Shown here one piece after another: positions 7,321 through 16,168 of a stretch of 34,683 nt of DNA. The notes under the pieces are model-generated. The model had not been told where the DNA came from and did not search any database. It worked only from the letters and a program-made list of their open reading frames with translations. Positions within the stretch are counted from its first letter, which is position 1. The number at the start of each line of letters is the position of its first letter. Source of the DNA: BRH-c32 sp041674625 (lineage in GTDB: Bacteria; Bacteroidota; Ignavibacteria; Ignavibacteriales; Melioribacteraceae); NCBI GenBank assembly GCA_041674625.1, contig JBAYVI010000015.1:1-34683 (forward strand). The letters run 5' to 3'. Made by a program: the position numbers and the translations under genes.

Positions 7321-8703
7321 ATGATAAAGAAAATATTAATGGTACTGATTTCATTATTTATTTCTACATATGACACATTAGCTTCTTCGGCAGGGGGAGC
7401 TTCAACGCAACTACCAAGCATTTTTATGGTAATTCCATTTATTTTATTATTGGCATTAATTGCTACTGGTCCATTATTATTCCATCATTTTTGGGAAAAA
7501 TATTATCCTGCAATTTCTATTTTTCTTGGGTTGGGAACAACAATCTATTATATGCTAGTACTTAATGACTGGGGCACTCTTAATCATACACTTGCAGAAT
7601 ATATATCGTTCATTGCAATATTAGCTTCTTTATTTGTAGTATCGGGAGGAATACTTATTAATGTTGATAAAAAAGCTACACCATTAGTAAACGTTCTTAT
7701 TCTTCTTCTTGGTGGTGTTTTAGCTAATATTATTGGTACGACTGGTGCATCAATGTTATTAATACGTCCATTTATAAAGATCAATAAAGATAGAATAAGA
7801 CCGTTTCATTTGGTCTTTTTTATTTTTATTGTTAGCAATATCGGTGGTGCGCTTACTCCAATCGGCGATCCACCACTTTTTTTAGGATTCCTTAGAGGAG
7901 TACAATTTTTCTGGGTGATTGGACAAGTATGGTATGTATGGATACCTACTATCTTGTTACTACTTGCCATATTTTATGTGATTGATTCACGGAATTACTC
8001 TTCTCTTCCCGATACAAATGAATATAGCGGTAAAATTGAGATTAAAGGTGCTAAAAATCTAGTCTTCTTACTCATTATACTTATTTCAGTTTTTATCGAT
8101 CCCAATATTATCTCATGGGTTCCGAATTTATATCCAATTCCTTTTGGAATCAGAGAAATAATTATGTTTACTGTTGTATATCTTTCATATAAAATGGCTG
8201 ATAAAGAGATATTAGAAAAGAATGATTTTAATTTTGAGCCGGTAAAAGAAGTTTCATATTTATTCATCGGAATATTTGCAACAATGATTCCCGCACTTCA
8301 ATTAATAGGCAATCAAGCAAGTGTTTATGGCGAGCAATTAAATCCTGGAATTTTTTATTGGGCAACGGGAATATTATCTGCATTTTTAGACAATGCTCCT
8401 ACATACCTTAATTTCTTAAGTGCTTCACTTGGTAAATATGGATTGGATGTAAAGCAACCGGATCAAGTACTTCAATTCCAAAATTTATACCCGGTCTATT
8501 TACAGGCTATTTCAATAGCAGCAGTGTTTTTCGGTGCTATGACATATATTGGTAATGGTCCTAATTTTATGGTTAAATCGATATGCGAAAAATCAGGCAT
8601 TAAAATGCCAAGTTTTTTTGGACTTTTATTTAAGTATTCAATCCCGATTTTATTACCCATATTTGTTTTAATTTGGCTAATAATGTACTACGGAAAGATT
8701 TAA
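7321..8703 (+). CDS. CitMHS/NhaD-like ion transporter (putative Na+/H+ antiporter)
   Basis: A 460-residue polytopic membrane protein with about 11-12 hydrophobic segments after a cleavable-looking N-terminus (MIKKILMVLISLFISTY...ASS). The sequence NIGGALTPIGDPPLF and the mirrored half with LDNAPTYLNF and IGNGPNFMVK are the inverted-repeat helix-break motifs of the ion transporter superfamily, as in NhaD and citrate/arsenite transporters. It fits the 'putative citrate transport' (CitMHS_2) branch often annotated as sodium:proton antiporter. The substrate is not readable; Na+/H+ exchange is likelier than citrate given the subfamily. The ATG at 7321 is chosen because AAGGG ends 5 bases upstream; a GTG at 7315 would sit inside that ribosome site. 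It is separated from asnS by a terminator. Confidence 0.85.
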   Translation: MIKKILMVLISLFISTYDTLASSAGGASTQLPSIFMVIPFILLLALIATGPLLFHHFWEKYYPAISIFLGLGTTIYYMLVLNDWGTLNHTLAEYISFIAILASLFVVSGGILINVDKKATPLVNVLILLLGGVLANIIGTTGASMLLIRPFIKINKDRIRPFHLVFFIFIVSNIGGALTPIGDPPLFLGFLRGVQFFWVIGQVWYVWIPTILLLLAIFYVIDSRNYSSLPDTNEYSGKIEIKGAKNLVFLLIILISVFIDPNIISWVPNLYPIPFGIREIIMFTVVYLSYKMADKEILEKNDFNFEPVKEVSYLFIGIFATMIPALQLIGNQASVYGEQLNPGIFYWATGILSAFLDNAPTYLNFLSASLGKYGLDVKQPDQVLQFQNLYPVYLQAISIAAVFFGAMTYIGNGPNFMVKSICEKSGIKMPSFFGLLFKYSIPILLPIFVLIWLIMYYGKI

Positions 8704-8716
8704 TAGAGGAGTAATT

Positions 8717-10276
8717 ATGAAATCTCTTTATTCTTCAGAACAGATAAGAGAATTAGATAATTATGCAATTGAGAATGAAAAGATGCCTTCCATTATTTTA
8801 ATGGAAAATGCGGCTATTAACATATTTAGGATTCTGAATGACAAATTAGATCTGGCAGAAACTAGAACTACATTAATTTTATGTGGTAAAGGGAATAACG
8901 GAGGAGATGGTTTTGCATTAGCAAGACATTTAGTTAATAACGGCAATTCAGTTATAATTTTATTAACAGCTTCTGAAAAAGAATATACGCCTGATGCGAA
9001 AACGAATTTTAATATTTGTAAAAAAATAGCTATCTCATCAGAGAAACTTAAAATTATTAGATATAAAAATCAGATTACTTTTGAGCAAATTGGACAAATA
9101 GACCTAATAATAGATGCTCTCCTAGGAACAGGATTCAATGGTGAATTAAAAAACCCTTATAAAACAATAATTGAGAAAACAAATAACATCAGTGCAAAAA
9201 GAGTTTCAATCGATTCTCCAACCGGGTTGACTCTTCCCACGTCAACCGGTAAATTAGTTTTTAAGGCAGATTTTACAATTACATTAGGTGGATTTAAAAG
9301 TGGTCTCTTTTATGGAAAAGGATATGAGTATTGCGGATTAGTTTTTCTTGGAGGAATTGGAATAAGAGATTCAATTTTATTGAAACATAAATCCGATACT
9401 TTTTTATTAGAAAATAGTGATGCTTTAATGGGGCTTCCGAAAAAAAATATTAATTCTCATAAATACAGCTCCGGAAAAGTATTAGTAGTGGCAGGGTCTG
9501 CTAAGTATGTCGGTGCAGCAATATTAACTTCAAACGCTGTCTTTAATTCAGGAGCAGGTGCTTGCTACTTAGCAATTCCTGATTCTATGAAAGCTGTTTT
9601 CCAAACAAAATCTCTCTCTTTGGTAGTAACCCCTTACAATGATTCGAATAAAAAACACTTGACTAAAAATGCATTAGTGAATTTTGATAATATTGCAAAT
9701 AAATGTGATGTTATTGCTATTGGTCCAGGGCTTGGCAGGGAATTGGAAACTTTAGAAGAAGTAAGTGTTATAATTAGAAAATATAATAAAGTGTTAGTAT
9801 TAGATGCTGATGCATTAAATCTTTTTAATGATGGTAATTACAAGAAACATAATCTGAAGAATGCAGTTTTAACTCCACATCATGGAGAATTTGCTTCAAT
9901 GCTTGGGATTTCAGTAGAAGAATTGGAGTCTGACATTTTGAAATTCGGAAAGAAATTTGTGAAATCTACTAAAGCATTTTTAGTACTAAAGGGAGCACCA
10001 ACTATTATATATTCCCCTGAAGGAGAAGTATTTATTAATTCTACCGGTAATAATGGGATGTCAAAATTTGGTTCAGGAGATGTTTTAACTGGGATAATAG
10101 CCGGATTTTTAGCTCAATCTAAAGAAATTTTGCCGGCTTTGCTTTCAGCGGTATATTTACACAGTCTTTCAGCAGATTTATTGTTAGGAACTCATACTGA
10201 ATTTAGTATCTTGCCTGCTCAAATTTCAAATAATTTACCAAAAGCAATAAAATATGTCAGAGAACAAAATTTATAA
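8717..10276 (+). CDS. nnr: Bifunctional NAD(P)HX epimerase / ADP-dependent NAD(P)HX dehydratase
   Basis: Repairs hydrated NAD(P)H. The 519-residue protein has an N-terminal YjeF_N epimerase (about 1-220): SEQIRELDNYAIE, MENAA, CGKGNNGGDGFALARHL, and IDALLGTGFNGEL with the metal/catalytic Asp. The C-terminal ribokinase-like dehydratase (about 235-519) has GKVLVVAGSAKYVGAA, GPGLGR, VLDADALNLF, LTPHHGEF and the catalytic GSGDVLTGIIAGFLAQ. In the epimerase, SIDSPTGL replaces the more usual (D/S)(I/V)PSG. A clear ribosome site (GAGGAG) precedes the ATG. The gene's end overlaps the next gene by 23 bases. Cytosolic housekeeping function. Confidence 0.95.
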   Translation: MKSLYSSEQIRELDNYAIENEKMPSIILMENAAINIFRILNDKLDLAETRTTLILCGKGNNGGDGFALARHLVNNGNSVIILLTASEKEYTPDAKTNFNICKKIAISSEKLKIIRYKNQITFEQIGQIDLIIDALLGTGFNGELKNPYKTIIEKTNNISAKRVSIDSPTGLTLPTSTGKLVFKADFTITLGGFKSGLFYGKGYEYCGLVFLGGIGIRDSILLKHKSDTFLLENSDALMGLPKKNINSHKYSSGKVLVVAGSAKYVGAAILTSNAVFNSGAGACYLAIPDSMKAVFQTKSLSLVVTPYNDSNKKHLTKNALVNFDNIANKCDVIAIGPGLGRELETLEEVSVIIRKYNKVLVLDADALNLFNDGNYKKHNLKNAVLTPHHGEFASMLGISVEELESDILKFGKKFVKSTKAFLVLKGAPTIIYSPEGEVFINSTGNNGMSKFGSGDVLTGIIAGFLAQSKEILPALLSAVYLHSLSADLLLGTHTEFSILPAQISNNLPKAIKYVREQNL

Positions 10277-10664
10277 GTTTCTTTTTAATAAAAAATATTT
10301 AATACTTTCTATATTGGTAAGTTACTGGTTAGTTTTAATAATTGGGACGAGCTTGCCATCTACATCTCTTCCTTCTTTTAAAGTAGGGGATAAGATTATT
10401 CATTTTATAGCTTATTTTGGACTTGGATTAGTATTTGCAGCCTACAGATTATTATATTTTGAGAATATAAAAAGAAATGTCTTTATTATAATATTATTAA
10501 TTGTTTTATATGCTTTAATTGATGAAGTACATCAAATATTTATTCCGGGAAGGTCTTGCGAACTATATGATTTCCTTGCTGACATTACTGGTGGATTTAT
10601 TGGTTTTGCAATTGCATATTTAATTCTGATAGCAAAATGGAGTAAATTAGAAGTGCAAAAATAA
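10254..10664 (+). CDS. VanZ-like family membrane protein
   Basis: A 136-residue protein with four hydrophobic segments (about 14-32, 43-63, 72-90, 106-126). The VanZ/teicoplanin-resistance-like family is recognised by GDKIIHFIAYFGLG in the second helix region and DEVHQIFIPGRSCELYDFLADITGGFIG near the C-terminus, where the D/H/R/D residues are conserved. The family's biochemical role is unsettled. It overlaps the nnr 3' end by 23 bases, so it is probably translated from the same mRNA. Confidence 0.88.
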   Translation: MSENKIYKFLFNKKYLILSILVSYWLVLIIGTSLPSTSLPSFKVGDKIIHFIAYFGLGLVFAAYRLLYFENIKRNVFIIILLIVLYALIDEVHQIFIPGRSCELYDFLADITGGFIGFAIAYLILIAKWSKLEVQK

Positions 10665-10722
10665 TGGGATAATAAAAAACGGAACTATTATTAAAAAATG
10701 ATGTAAAAAAAGAAAAAGAAAG

Positions 10723-10753
10723 TTGACAAAGCGGTATTCTATATTTAATTTAC
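10723..10753 (+). promoter_or_regulatory. Promoter upstream of the tonB-family gene
   Basis: TTG (as TTGACA, 10723-10728) followed by TAATTTAC at 10746-10753, with 20 bases between TTG and TA. It is one mismatch class away from TAnnTTTG, and also reads as a sigma70-like TTGACA-N17-TAATTT. The start codon lies 30 bases downstream. Confidence 0.55.
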
Positions 10754-10783
10754 GAAAGTTTATTTGTTGGCATTGGAGGAAAT

Positions 10784-11443
10784 GTGGCTTTATTAAAGAA
10801 CCCTAAATACGATTTGAAACTCAAGTACCAAAAGGTATTTGAAATCGGTATGATATTATCTCTATTTTTCTTAATTGTAGCATTCAAGTTTTATCCTACG
10901 TTTGACCAGGAGACATTAAAACTTGATGGACCGCAAGAGTTAGTAAACGTAGAAGATATAGTACATACAAAACAAGAGACAGCACCACCACCACCACCGA
11001 AACCACCGATTCCGATTGAAGCTCCGTCAGATGACGTTCTTGAAGATATCGAAATTGGAACAACTGAATTGGATGAAAATCAAGTTGTTGCTGCTCCTCC
11101 TCCACCACCGAAAGAGGAAAAAGCAGTGGTTGAAGAAGAACCTGTATTTTTCGTTGCTGTTGAAGACCAACCAGAACCAGTTGGCGGAATTGAAGCTATT
11201 CAGAGTAAAATTGTTTATCCTGAAATTGCTAAAAGAGCTGGCGTTCAAGGTAGAGTTTTCATTAAAGCTTTCGTTAATGAAGTTGGTGATGTAGTAAAGG
11301 CTGAAGTAATTAAAGGTATTGGCGCAGGTTGTGATGAAGCGGCAATGGATGCAGTTATGAAAACTAAATTTAAACCGGGCAGACAGCGTGGTAAAAATGT
11401 AAAAGTTCAGGTATCAATTCCGATTATCTTTAAGCTTCAATAA
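10784..11443 (+). CDS. TonB family energy-transducing protein
   Basis: Couples the inner-membrane proton motive force (via ExbB/ExbD) to outer-membrane TonB-dependent receptors. The 219-residue protein has a cytoplasmic N-terminus, one transmembrane helix (about 19-37), a periplasmic Pro/Glu-rich spacer with PPPPPKPP and PPPPPKEE tracts, and a TonB C-terminal domain (about 130-219): VGGIEAIQSKIVYPEIAKRAGVQGRV, GAGCDEAAMDAVMKTKFKPG. The start is a GTG with a strong GGAGGA just upstream; the overlapping ATG at 10782 runs into a stop after four codons, so GTG is certain in frame. Transcribed alone, between its own promoter and a terminator. No exbB/exbD is in the window. Confidence 0.93.
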   Translation: MALLKNPKYDLKLKYQKVFEIGMILSLFFLIVAFKFYPTFDQETLKLDGPQELVNVEDIVHTKQETAPPPPPKPPIPIEAPSDDVLEDIEIGTTELDENQVVAAPPPPPKEEKAVVEEEPVFFVAVEDQPEPVGGIEAIQSKIVYPEIAKRAGVQGRVFIKAFVNEVGDVVKAEVIKGIGAGCDEAAMDAVMKTKFKPGRQRGKNVKVQVSIPIIFKLQ

Positions 11444-11462
11444 TTATTAGATATTAATTGAG

Positions 11463-11488
11463 AAAAGCCGCTTCTTGCGGCTTTTTCT
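11463..11488 (+). terminator. Rho-independent terminator after tonB-family gene
   Basis: Perfect 9-bp stem AAAAGCCGC (11463-11471) / GCGGCTTTT (11477-11485) with a TTCTT loop and a trailing T-rich tail. It begins 20 bases after the stop codon. Confidence 0.9.
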
Positions 11489-11498
11489 TTCTACTACC

Positions 11499-12515
11499 GT
11501 GATAAAAACATCGAAAAATATCCGTTTTCTGTTTCTGATATCTATCCTATTATTAATTTTACCTCTACTAATGATTTATATCAAGTATTCATTTAATTCT
11601 CTACCAATTAATTATTTTCGAATTGATTCGATTGGCAATTTAATAAATCTGTTTTTCCCTGTTGCTACTATTATGGTGATTTGGATTAGGTATTTTTCAA
11701 CAAAATCATTTGATAAAAAAGTAGTAGTTATTTCTTATGTATTAATTACTTTTATTTTTCTATCAATTACATTAGCATTAGTCACATCTAAGATTAGGAT
11801 AGAATCATTATCAAAAATTGTAATTTATAACCAGAACTTATCAAAAATATTAGTTGCAACATTTTTAATTTTTAGTCAAATATCAATAATCTATTTATTC
11901 GTATTTTTATTTAATTATCTTTTATCCAAAGGGATTATAACATATATATTACCTTTGACAGGGACTATTTTTAGTATCTCAATAATTGTTATCTTTACTT
12001 TTGTGTTCACTCTCTTAAATCAAGCTTCAAGAATATCCGAGACAAATAGTGAGTATGGAGTTGTTTTAGGTGCTGCGGTTTGGAGTAAAAACAAACCAAG
12101 CCCAATATTTGAAGGGAGGATAGATAAAGCCAAAGAATTATATTTGAAAAATGTTATAAATAAGATATTTTTGACCGGTGGAAATGCCCCCGGAGAATTA
12201 AGTGAAGCAGAAACCGCAAGAAGATATCTATTAAAGAAAAAGATTCCAACTGGAAAGATTTATACAGAATCAAGGACATCATCTTCGATTGAACAAATAA
12301 GATTTATTAAAAAAAATGTAGTAAATTCAAAAAATGAATCTGTGATATTAATTACTGATTCATTTCATCTAAATAGAATATTAGAAATATCTCGATTTTA
12401 TAAATTAAATATCATTGGGGTAGTTTCTGATTATAAAATAAATATAAAGAGTTCATTGAATTATAGAATCAAAGAAACATTCTCTCTTCTTCTTTTTTGG
12501 TTATTTGGACTATAA
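11499..12515 (+). CDS. YdcF/SanA-like (DUF218) membrane protein
   Basis: A 338-residue protein with five predicted transmembrane helices in the first about 185 residues and a C-terminal DUF218/YdcF domain. The domain shows VVLGAAVWSKNKPSPIFEGR, IFLTGGNAPGELSEAETARRYL, then ESRTSSSIEQI and ILITDSFHLNRI, the family's conserved G-x-A, TGG, E-A-x-x-x, S-R/T-x-N/S-T and D-x-F-H-x-x-R pattern. DUF218 proteins (ElyC, SanA) are linked to envelope integrity; the enzymatic activity is unclear. The frame is open to a TTG at 11475, but that lies within the preceding terminator stem. GTG at 11499 is the first credible start, and a later start is possible. Confidence 0.82.
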   Translation: MIKTSKNIRFLFLISILLLILPLLMIYIKYSFNSLPINYFRIDSIGNLINLFFPVATIMVIWIRYFSTKSFDKKVVVISYVLITFIFLSITLALVTSKIRIESLSKIVIYNQNLSKILVATFLIFSQISIIYLFVFLFNYLLSKGIITYILPLTGTIFSISIIVIFTFVFTLLNQASRISETNSEYGVVLGAAVWSKNKPSPIFEGRIDKAKELYLKNVINKIFLTGGNAPGELSEAETARRYLLKKKIPTGKIYTESRTSSSIEQIRFIKKNVVNSKNESVILITDSFHLNRILEISRFYKLNIIGVVSDYKINIKSSLNYRIKETFSLLLFWLFGL

Positions 12516-12546
12516 AAATTACCTCAATAAAGTACAGGAGTTATAA

Positions 12547-13632
12547 ATGGAAAATTTCGAGATGATGGAAAAGTATGGACATGAGCAATTAGTGTTTTGC
12601 TCAAATAAAGAATCAGGATTAAGAGCTATAATAGCGATTCATGATACTACACTTGGACCTGCTTTAGGGGGAACAAGAATGTGGAATTATACTTCTTCAG
12701 ATGCTGCTATTAAAGACGTTTTAAGGTTATCAAGAGGAATGACTTACAAAGCTTCTGTTGCAGGGTTAAATCTTGGTGGCGGAAAGGCTGTTATTATTGG
12801 AGATTCAGCAACAAAGAAAAATGAATTACTCTTCAGAACTTTTGGAAAATTTGTTGATGGCTTAGGTGGAAGATATATTACTGCTGAGGACGTGGGAACT
12901 GACGTAAGAGATATGGAATATGTAAGAATGGAAACTAAATACGTTACCGGTATTTCTAAAGCACTTGGTGGATCTGGGGATCCATCTCCGGTTACAGCTT
13001 ATGGAGTTTATGTTGGAATGAAAGCTTGTGCACATGAAAAATGGGGAAGCGATTCATTAAGAGGAAGAAAAATTGCAGTTCAAGGTGCGGGACAAGTGGC
13101 TCGTTACTTATGTGAACATCTTTATAGTGAAGGTGCAGAAATATTTATTACAGATATTGTTCAGGATAAAGTTAAAAGAGTTTTGGAAACAATAAAAGCG
13201 CATGTAGTGAAACCGGAAGAGATTTATGAAATTAATGCAGATATTTTTTCACCTTGTGCTCTTGGTGCGATTATTAATGATGATACTATTCAAAAATTCA
13301 AATATGAGATTATAGCCGGTGGTGCAAATAATCAATTAGAAGATGAAGATAAACATGGTCAAATGTTGGTTGATAAAGGTATTTTATACGCCCCTGATTA
13401 TGTTATTAATGCCGGTGGTTTAATAAACGTGGCAAACGAATTAGAAGGTTATAGACAAGATAGAGCAATGAAACAGGCTGAAGGTATTTATGAAATAGTT
13501 CAGAAAGTATTTAAAACAGCAAAAGAGCGTTCGATTCCTACTCATGTTGCATCAAACAAAATTGCAGAAGATCGATTGGTGCAAGTAGGTGGAATTAGAA
13601 AAATTTATTCAAGTACAATCGGAAGAGTTTAA
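12547..13632 (+). CDS. Leucine dehydrogenase (Glu/Leu/Phe/Val dehydrogenase family)
   Basis: NAD-dependent oxidative deamination of branched-chain amino acids to 2-keto acids. The 361-residue protein matches leucine dehydrogenase length and numbering: substrate-binding K68 in SRGMTYK, catalytic K80 in GLNLGGGK and D115 in ITAEDVGT fall at the same positions as in the Bacillus enzymes. LGGTRMW near residue 40 is the substrate pocket, and GAGQVARYLCE is the dinucleotide-binding turn (GxGxxA). Leu versus Phe/Val preference cannot be fixed by eye, but the similarity is to the LeuDH branch. An AGGAG precedes the ATG. In FCB bacteria it feeds branched-chain keto acids to fatty-acid synthesis or catabolism. 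Confidence 0.9.
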   Translation: MENFEMMEKYGHEQLVFCSNKESGLRAIIAIHDTTLGPALGGTRMWNYTSSDAAIKDVLRLSRGMTYKASVAGLNLGGGKAVIIGDSATKKNELLFRTFGKFVDGLGGRYITAEDVGTDVRDMEYVRMETKYVTGISKALGGSGDPSPVTAYGVYVGMKACAHEKWGSDSLRGRKIAVQGAGQVARYLCEHLYSEGAEIFITDIVQDKVKRVLETIKAHVVKPEEIYEINADIFSPCALGAIINDDTIQKFKYEIIAGGANNQLEDEDKHGQMLVDKGILYAPDYVINAGGLINVANELEGYRQDRAMKQAEGIYEIVQKVFKTAKERSIPTHVASNKIAEDRLVQVGGIRKIYSSTIGRV

Positions 13633-13646
13633 ATTACATTTACAGG

Positions 13647-13674
13647 AAAGGAGTGCTGCAAATGGCACTCCTTT
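13647..13674 (+). terminator. Strong hairpin between leucine dehydrogenase and nusB
   Basis: Perfect 10-bp stem AAAGGAGTGC (13647-13656) / GCACTCCTTT (13665-13674) with an 8-base loop. Only three T residues follow (TTTAATTAA), so it is a weak intrinsic terminator or an attenuator-like element ending 11 bases before nusB. The left arm contains AAGGAG, and an ATG in the loop opens a four-codon frame ending in TAA. Confidence 0.6.
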
Positions 13675-13685
13675 AATTAACAATT

Positions 13686-14165
13686 ATGGCGAATAACGAA
13701 AAAAAATACAACAGAAGAGTTTTAAGAGAAAAAGCATTACAAATTTTATATGCGTTTGAATTAAATGGCGAAGGTCTTACTAATCTGGTAAATGGAATTA
13801 CCTCCGATATCCCTTCTAATGAAGATAAAGAATTTACAGAAAAATTAGTTAATTCTGTTTTATCTCATTTAACTGAAGTTGATAATATAATTAAAGAAAG
13901 ATTAGCTAATTGGGATATGGAACGCATTGCATTAATTGATAGATTGCTTTTGAGAATTGGTATTACTGAAATATTGTATTTCAAAGATATCCCCCCTAAA
14001 GTTTCAATGAATGAAGTAATTGAAATAGCAAAAGATTTCTCCACCTCAAACAGTAGTAAGTTTATTAATGGGATATTGGATGCTTTTTTAAATGAATTGA
14101 AGGCGGATGGAAGACTGAATAAATCCGGTAGAGGATTAATTGATGAATCTCTTCCGAAAAAATAA
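13686..14165 (+). CDS. nusB: Transcription antitermination factor NusB
   Basis: A 159-residue all-helical protein that, with NusE (S10), binds boxA RNA in rRNA antitermination complexes. The N-terminus NRRVLREKALQILYAFEL carries the conserved R..ARe.alQ.Ly..e motif. The middle shows NWDMERIALIDRLLLRIGITEIL and the late segment VSMNEVIEIAKDFSTSNSSKFINGILD, the family's highly conserved NEaVelAK.fs...s..FvNgiLd. There is no ribosome site just before the ATG. The 3' end overlaps the following transporter gene by 23 bases. Confidence 0.94.
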   Translation: MANNEKKYNRRVLREKALQILYAFELNGEGLTNLVNGITSDIPSNEDKEFTEKLVNSVLSHLTEVDNIIKERLANWDMERIALIDRLLLRIGITEILYFKDIPPKVSMNEVIEIAKDFSTSNSSKFINGILDAFLNELKADGRLNKSGRGLIDESLPKK

Positions 14166-15456
14166 TTTTCAAGAAGAATCAAAATCAAAGATTTTTGTTT
14201 GGACTCTATTCGATTTTGCTAATACGTCTTATTCAATAGTAATTGTAACATTTCTTTTTGCAATCTATTTCAAAAATGTTGTAGCTGAAGGACAGCCGAT
14301 AGGTGATTTCTATTGGAGTCTCGGCACGAGTATATCTATGCTCATCACTGCCATTATTTCGCCTGTATTAGGGGCAATAGCGGATTATTCGGCGGGGAAA
14401 AAGCGATTATTACTTTTTTTTACACTCCTTTGTATAATTGCCACTTCATTACTCTATTATGTTGGAGCCGGTGATATTTATCTCGCTTTGCTTTTATTTA
14501 TACTTGCAAATATTGGCTTCGAAGCGGGTTTGGTTTTTTATGATTCATTTTTACCTGAAATAGCAAAACCAAAAAATTATGGAAGAGTAAGCGGTTATGG
14601 TTTTGCCATGGGTTATCTTGGATCACTTACTGTTCTTGCATTAGCCTTCCCCTTTATTAGTCGCAATTTAATTAAAGAGACTTTCCCTTTAGCCGCACTA
14701 TTTTTTCTCGTTTTTAGCGTTCCGTTATTTATTTTCTTAAGAGACAACAGGAAAGATGTTGTGCCTGAACGTTCTTATATAATGATCGGAATTTCGAGAG
14801 TAGTTAATACTTTCAAGAACTTAAGGTACTATAAAAATCTCGCACTCTTTTTAGTCGCATTTTTCTTTTTTATTGAAGGAGTTAATACAGTTATCTATTT
14901 TTCCGGTAATTATGCCAGCACTACTTTGCATTTTTCAATTCAGGAATTGATCATATTCTTTCTTATAGTTCAGACTACTGCAATATTCGGAGCGGTTTTG
15001 TTTGGAATATTATCTGATTCTATCGGGCAAAAAAAATCAATTATTATCTCATTAATTATTTGGATATTTACAATCCTATTGGCTTATTTTACAAGTGCAG
15101 AGGATGCATTTCTTAATAAGTTATTTTCTGGTCTTTCAGGAATTGCTCCGGCTGAATTGATGAAATATTCATTTTACACTGTGGGGCTATTAGCAGGAAG
15201 TGTAATGGGTGCCACACAATCTACAAGCAGAAGCTTTATGTCAGCATTAGTCCCATTAGACAAAAAGACTGAATTCTTTGGATTCTTTTCCTTATTTGGG
15301 AAAAGCTCGGCAATACTTGGACCATTGGTATTTGGATTAGCGAGTTATATAACTTCGAGCCAAAGGATAGCTATCCTTACAATTATAGTATTCTTTTTAA
15401 TTGGTATGATAATATTATTCTTTGTAAAAGAGCCACCTAAAGAAAATCCGATTTAA
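14143..15456 (+). CDS. UMF1-family MFS transporter
   Basis: A 437-residue protein with about 12 transmembrane helices. It belongs to the UMF1 (Atg22-like) branch of the major facilitator superfamily, recognised by FVWTLFDFANTSYS at the start of helix 1, SPVLGAIADYSAGKKR in the loop between helices 2 and 3, and FYDSFLPEIAKPKNYGRVSGYGFAMGYLGS around helices 5-6. The bacterial substrate is unknown. Start: ATG at 14143, preceded by GAGGA 7 bases upstream inside nusB; a TTG directly before it is less likely. It overlaps nusB at the 5' end and converges with the - strand protease gene, overlapping it by 20 bases at the 3' ends. Confidence 0.88.
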   Translation: MNLFRKNNFQEESKSKIFVWTLFDFANTSYSIVIVTFLFAIYFKNVVAEGQPIGDFYWSLGTSISMLITAIISPVLGAIADYSAGKKRLLLFFTLLCIIATSLLYYVGAGDIYLALLLFILANIGFEAGLVFYDSFLPEIAKPKNYGRVSGYGFAMGYLGSLTVLALAFPFISRNLIKETFPLAALFFLVFSVPLFIFLRDNRKDVVPERSYIMIGISRVVNTFKNLRYYKNLALFLVAFFFFIEGVNTVIYFSGNYASTTLHFSIQELIIFFLIVQTTAIFGAVLFGILSDSIGQKKSIIISLIIWIFTILLAYFTSAEDAFLNKLFSGLSGIAPAELMKYSFYTVGLLAGSVMGATQSTSRSFMSALVPLDKKTEFFGFFSLFGKSSAILGPLVFGLASYITSSQRIAILTIIVFFLIGMIILFFVKEPPKENPI

Positions 15457-16105
15457 AATCTAATTTTAACATTAAAAGAATAGAAGCAGTGGATAAAATG
15501 AAGAATACTAAACCCCATACAATTGGGGACACATCTGTAATCACGCTTAAAATTATTGCATCATTCACCTGATTGTTTGATATAAGAAGATCGATAATAA
15601 TATCCGCCATAGAATAAGTTAGAATTACTAATCCTAAAAATCTTACAAAATATTTAATAAACCCATATTCAAGAATACCGAGAATTATAAACATTATTGA
15701 ATAGCTAATACCAGTAAAAACACCTATGAAACCCTCAATTAAATTAACAGTAGATATAAAGAGTAAAACACCGATTCCAATTAAAATAAAATTTTTCGTT
15801 TTCATTTTAATTGATGAATAAAAAATAATCATACCAAAAAGGAGAGAGCCGGAATAACCTGAGAAAGCAATAAAAAGATCATTACCTCCGGAAATTGATG
15901 TAACTCCATTAAGACTTTTTTGAATAGAAATGGAATCGACTATACCACCAGAAAGAATTGCAGCATAGCCGTGAGAAAGTTCATGAAATAGAATTGAAAT
16001 TACTTTAATAGGAAAGAATAATTTTATATCCCAGAACGCGATAGTAAAAATGATAATTAAGGAATTAAAAATTAACCGAGTGATTTTTTTCTGTTCTAAA
16101 TTCAT
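15437..16105 (-). CDS. M50B-like integral-membrane zinc metalloprotease
   Basis: The only - strand gene in the window. It encodes a 222-residue protein with about 6 hydrophobic helices. The zinc motif HELSHG (H41, E42, H45) sits at the end of a membrane helix, followed by YAAILSGGIVDSISI and SGYSGSLLFG, as in the Peptidase_M50B-like family (small site-2-protease relatives). M50 enzymes cut transmembrane substrates within the membrane. The distal NPxxDG-type motif of classical S2P is not evident, as in other M50B-like proteins, so activity is inferred. The ATG is clear. It is transcribed away from the tRNA promoter located just upstream on the other strand. Confidence 0.82.
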   Translation of the reverse strand: MNLEQKKITRLIFNSLIIIFTIAFWDIKLFFPIKVISILFHELSHGYAAILSGGIVDSISIQKSLNGVTSISGGNDLFIAFSGYSGSLLFGMIIFYSSIKMKTKNFILIGIGVLLFISTVNLIEGFIGVFTGISYSIMFIILGILEYGFIKYFVRFLGLVILTYSMADIIIDLLISNNQVNDAIILSVITDVSPIVWGLVFFILSTASILLMLKLDFKSDFL

Positions 16106-16126
16106 TACACAATAATAAAAAAAATA

Positions 16127-16157
16127 TTGTATTGTTCTAAATCTATATATACATTTG
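16127..16157 (+). promoter_or_regulatory. Bacteroidetes-type promoter for the tRNA pair
   Basis: TTG at 16127-16129, 20 bases, TACATTTG at 16150-16157. Transcription would start about 16164, a few bases before tRNA-Gly at 16169. This is an exact TTG-N20-TAnnTTTG match. Confidence 0.72.
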
Positions 16158-16168
16158 TAGGTAATAAT

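Noticed and set aside
10985..11110. Tandem CCACCA/CCTCCT-rich repeats in the tonB-family gene
   Set aside because: They encode the ordinary proline-rich periplasmic spacer of TonB proteins, not a separate repeat element.
11016..11294. Alternative + frame ORF of 92 codons inside the tonB-family gene
   Set aside because: Shadow frame with Leu/Lys-rich composition and no recognisable domain; the overlapping frame has clear TonB motifs.
11475..11498. Extension of the YdcF-like gene to a TTG at 11475
   Set aside because: The codons fall within the loop and stem of the tonB-gene terminator; GTG 11499 is the first start outside it.
16109..16130. Inverted repeat ACAATA/TATTGT overlapping the -33 element of the tRNA promoter
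   Set aside because: A 6-bp A/T-rich match in A/T-rich intergenic DNA is expected by chance; a tRNA operator here would be unusual.
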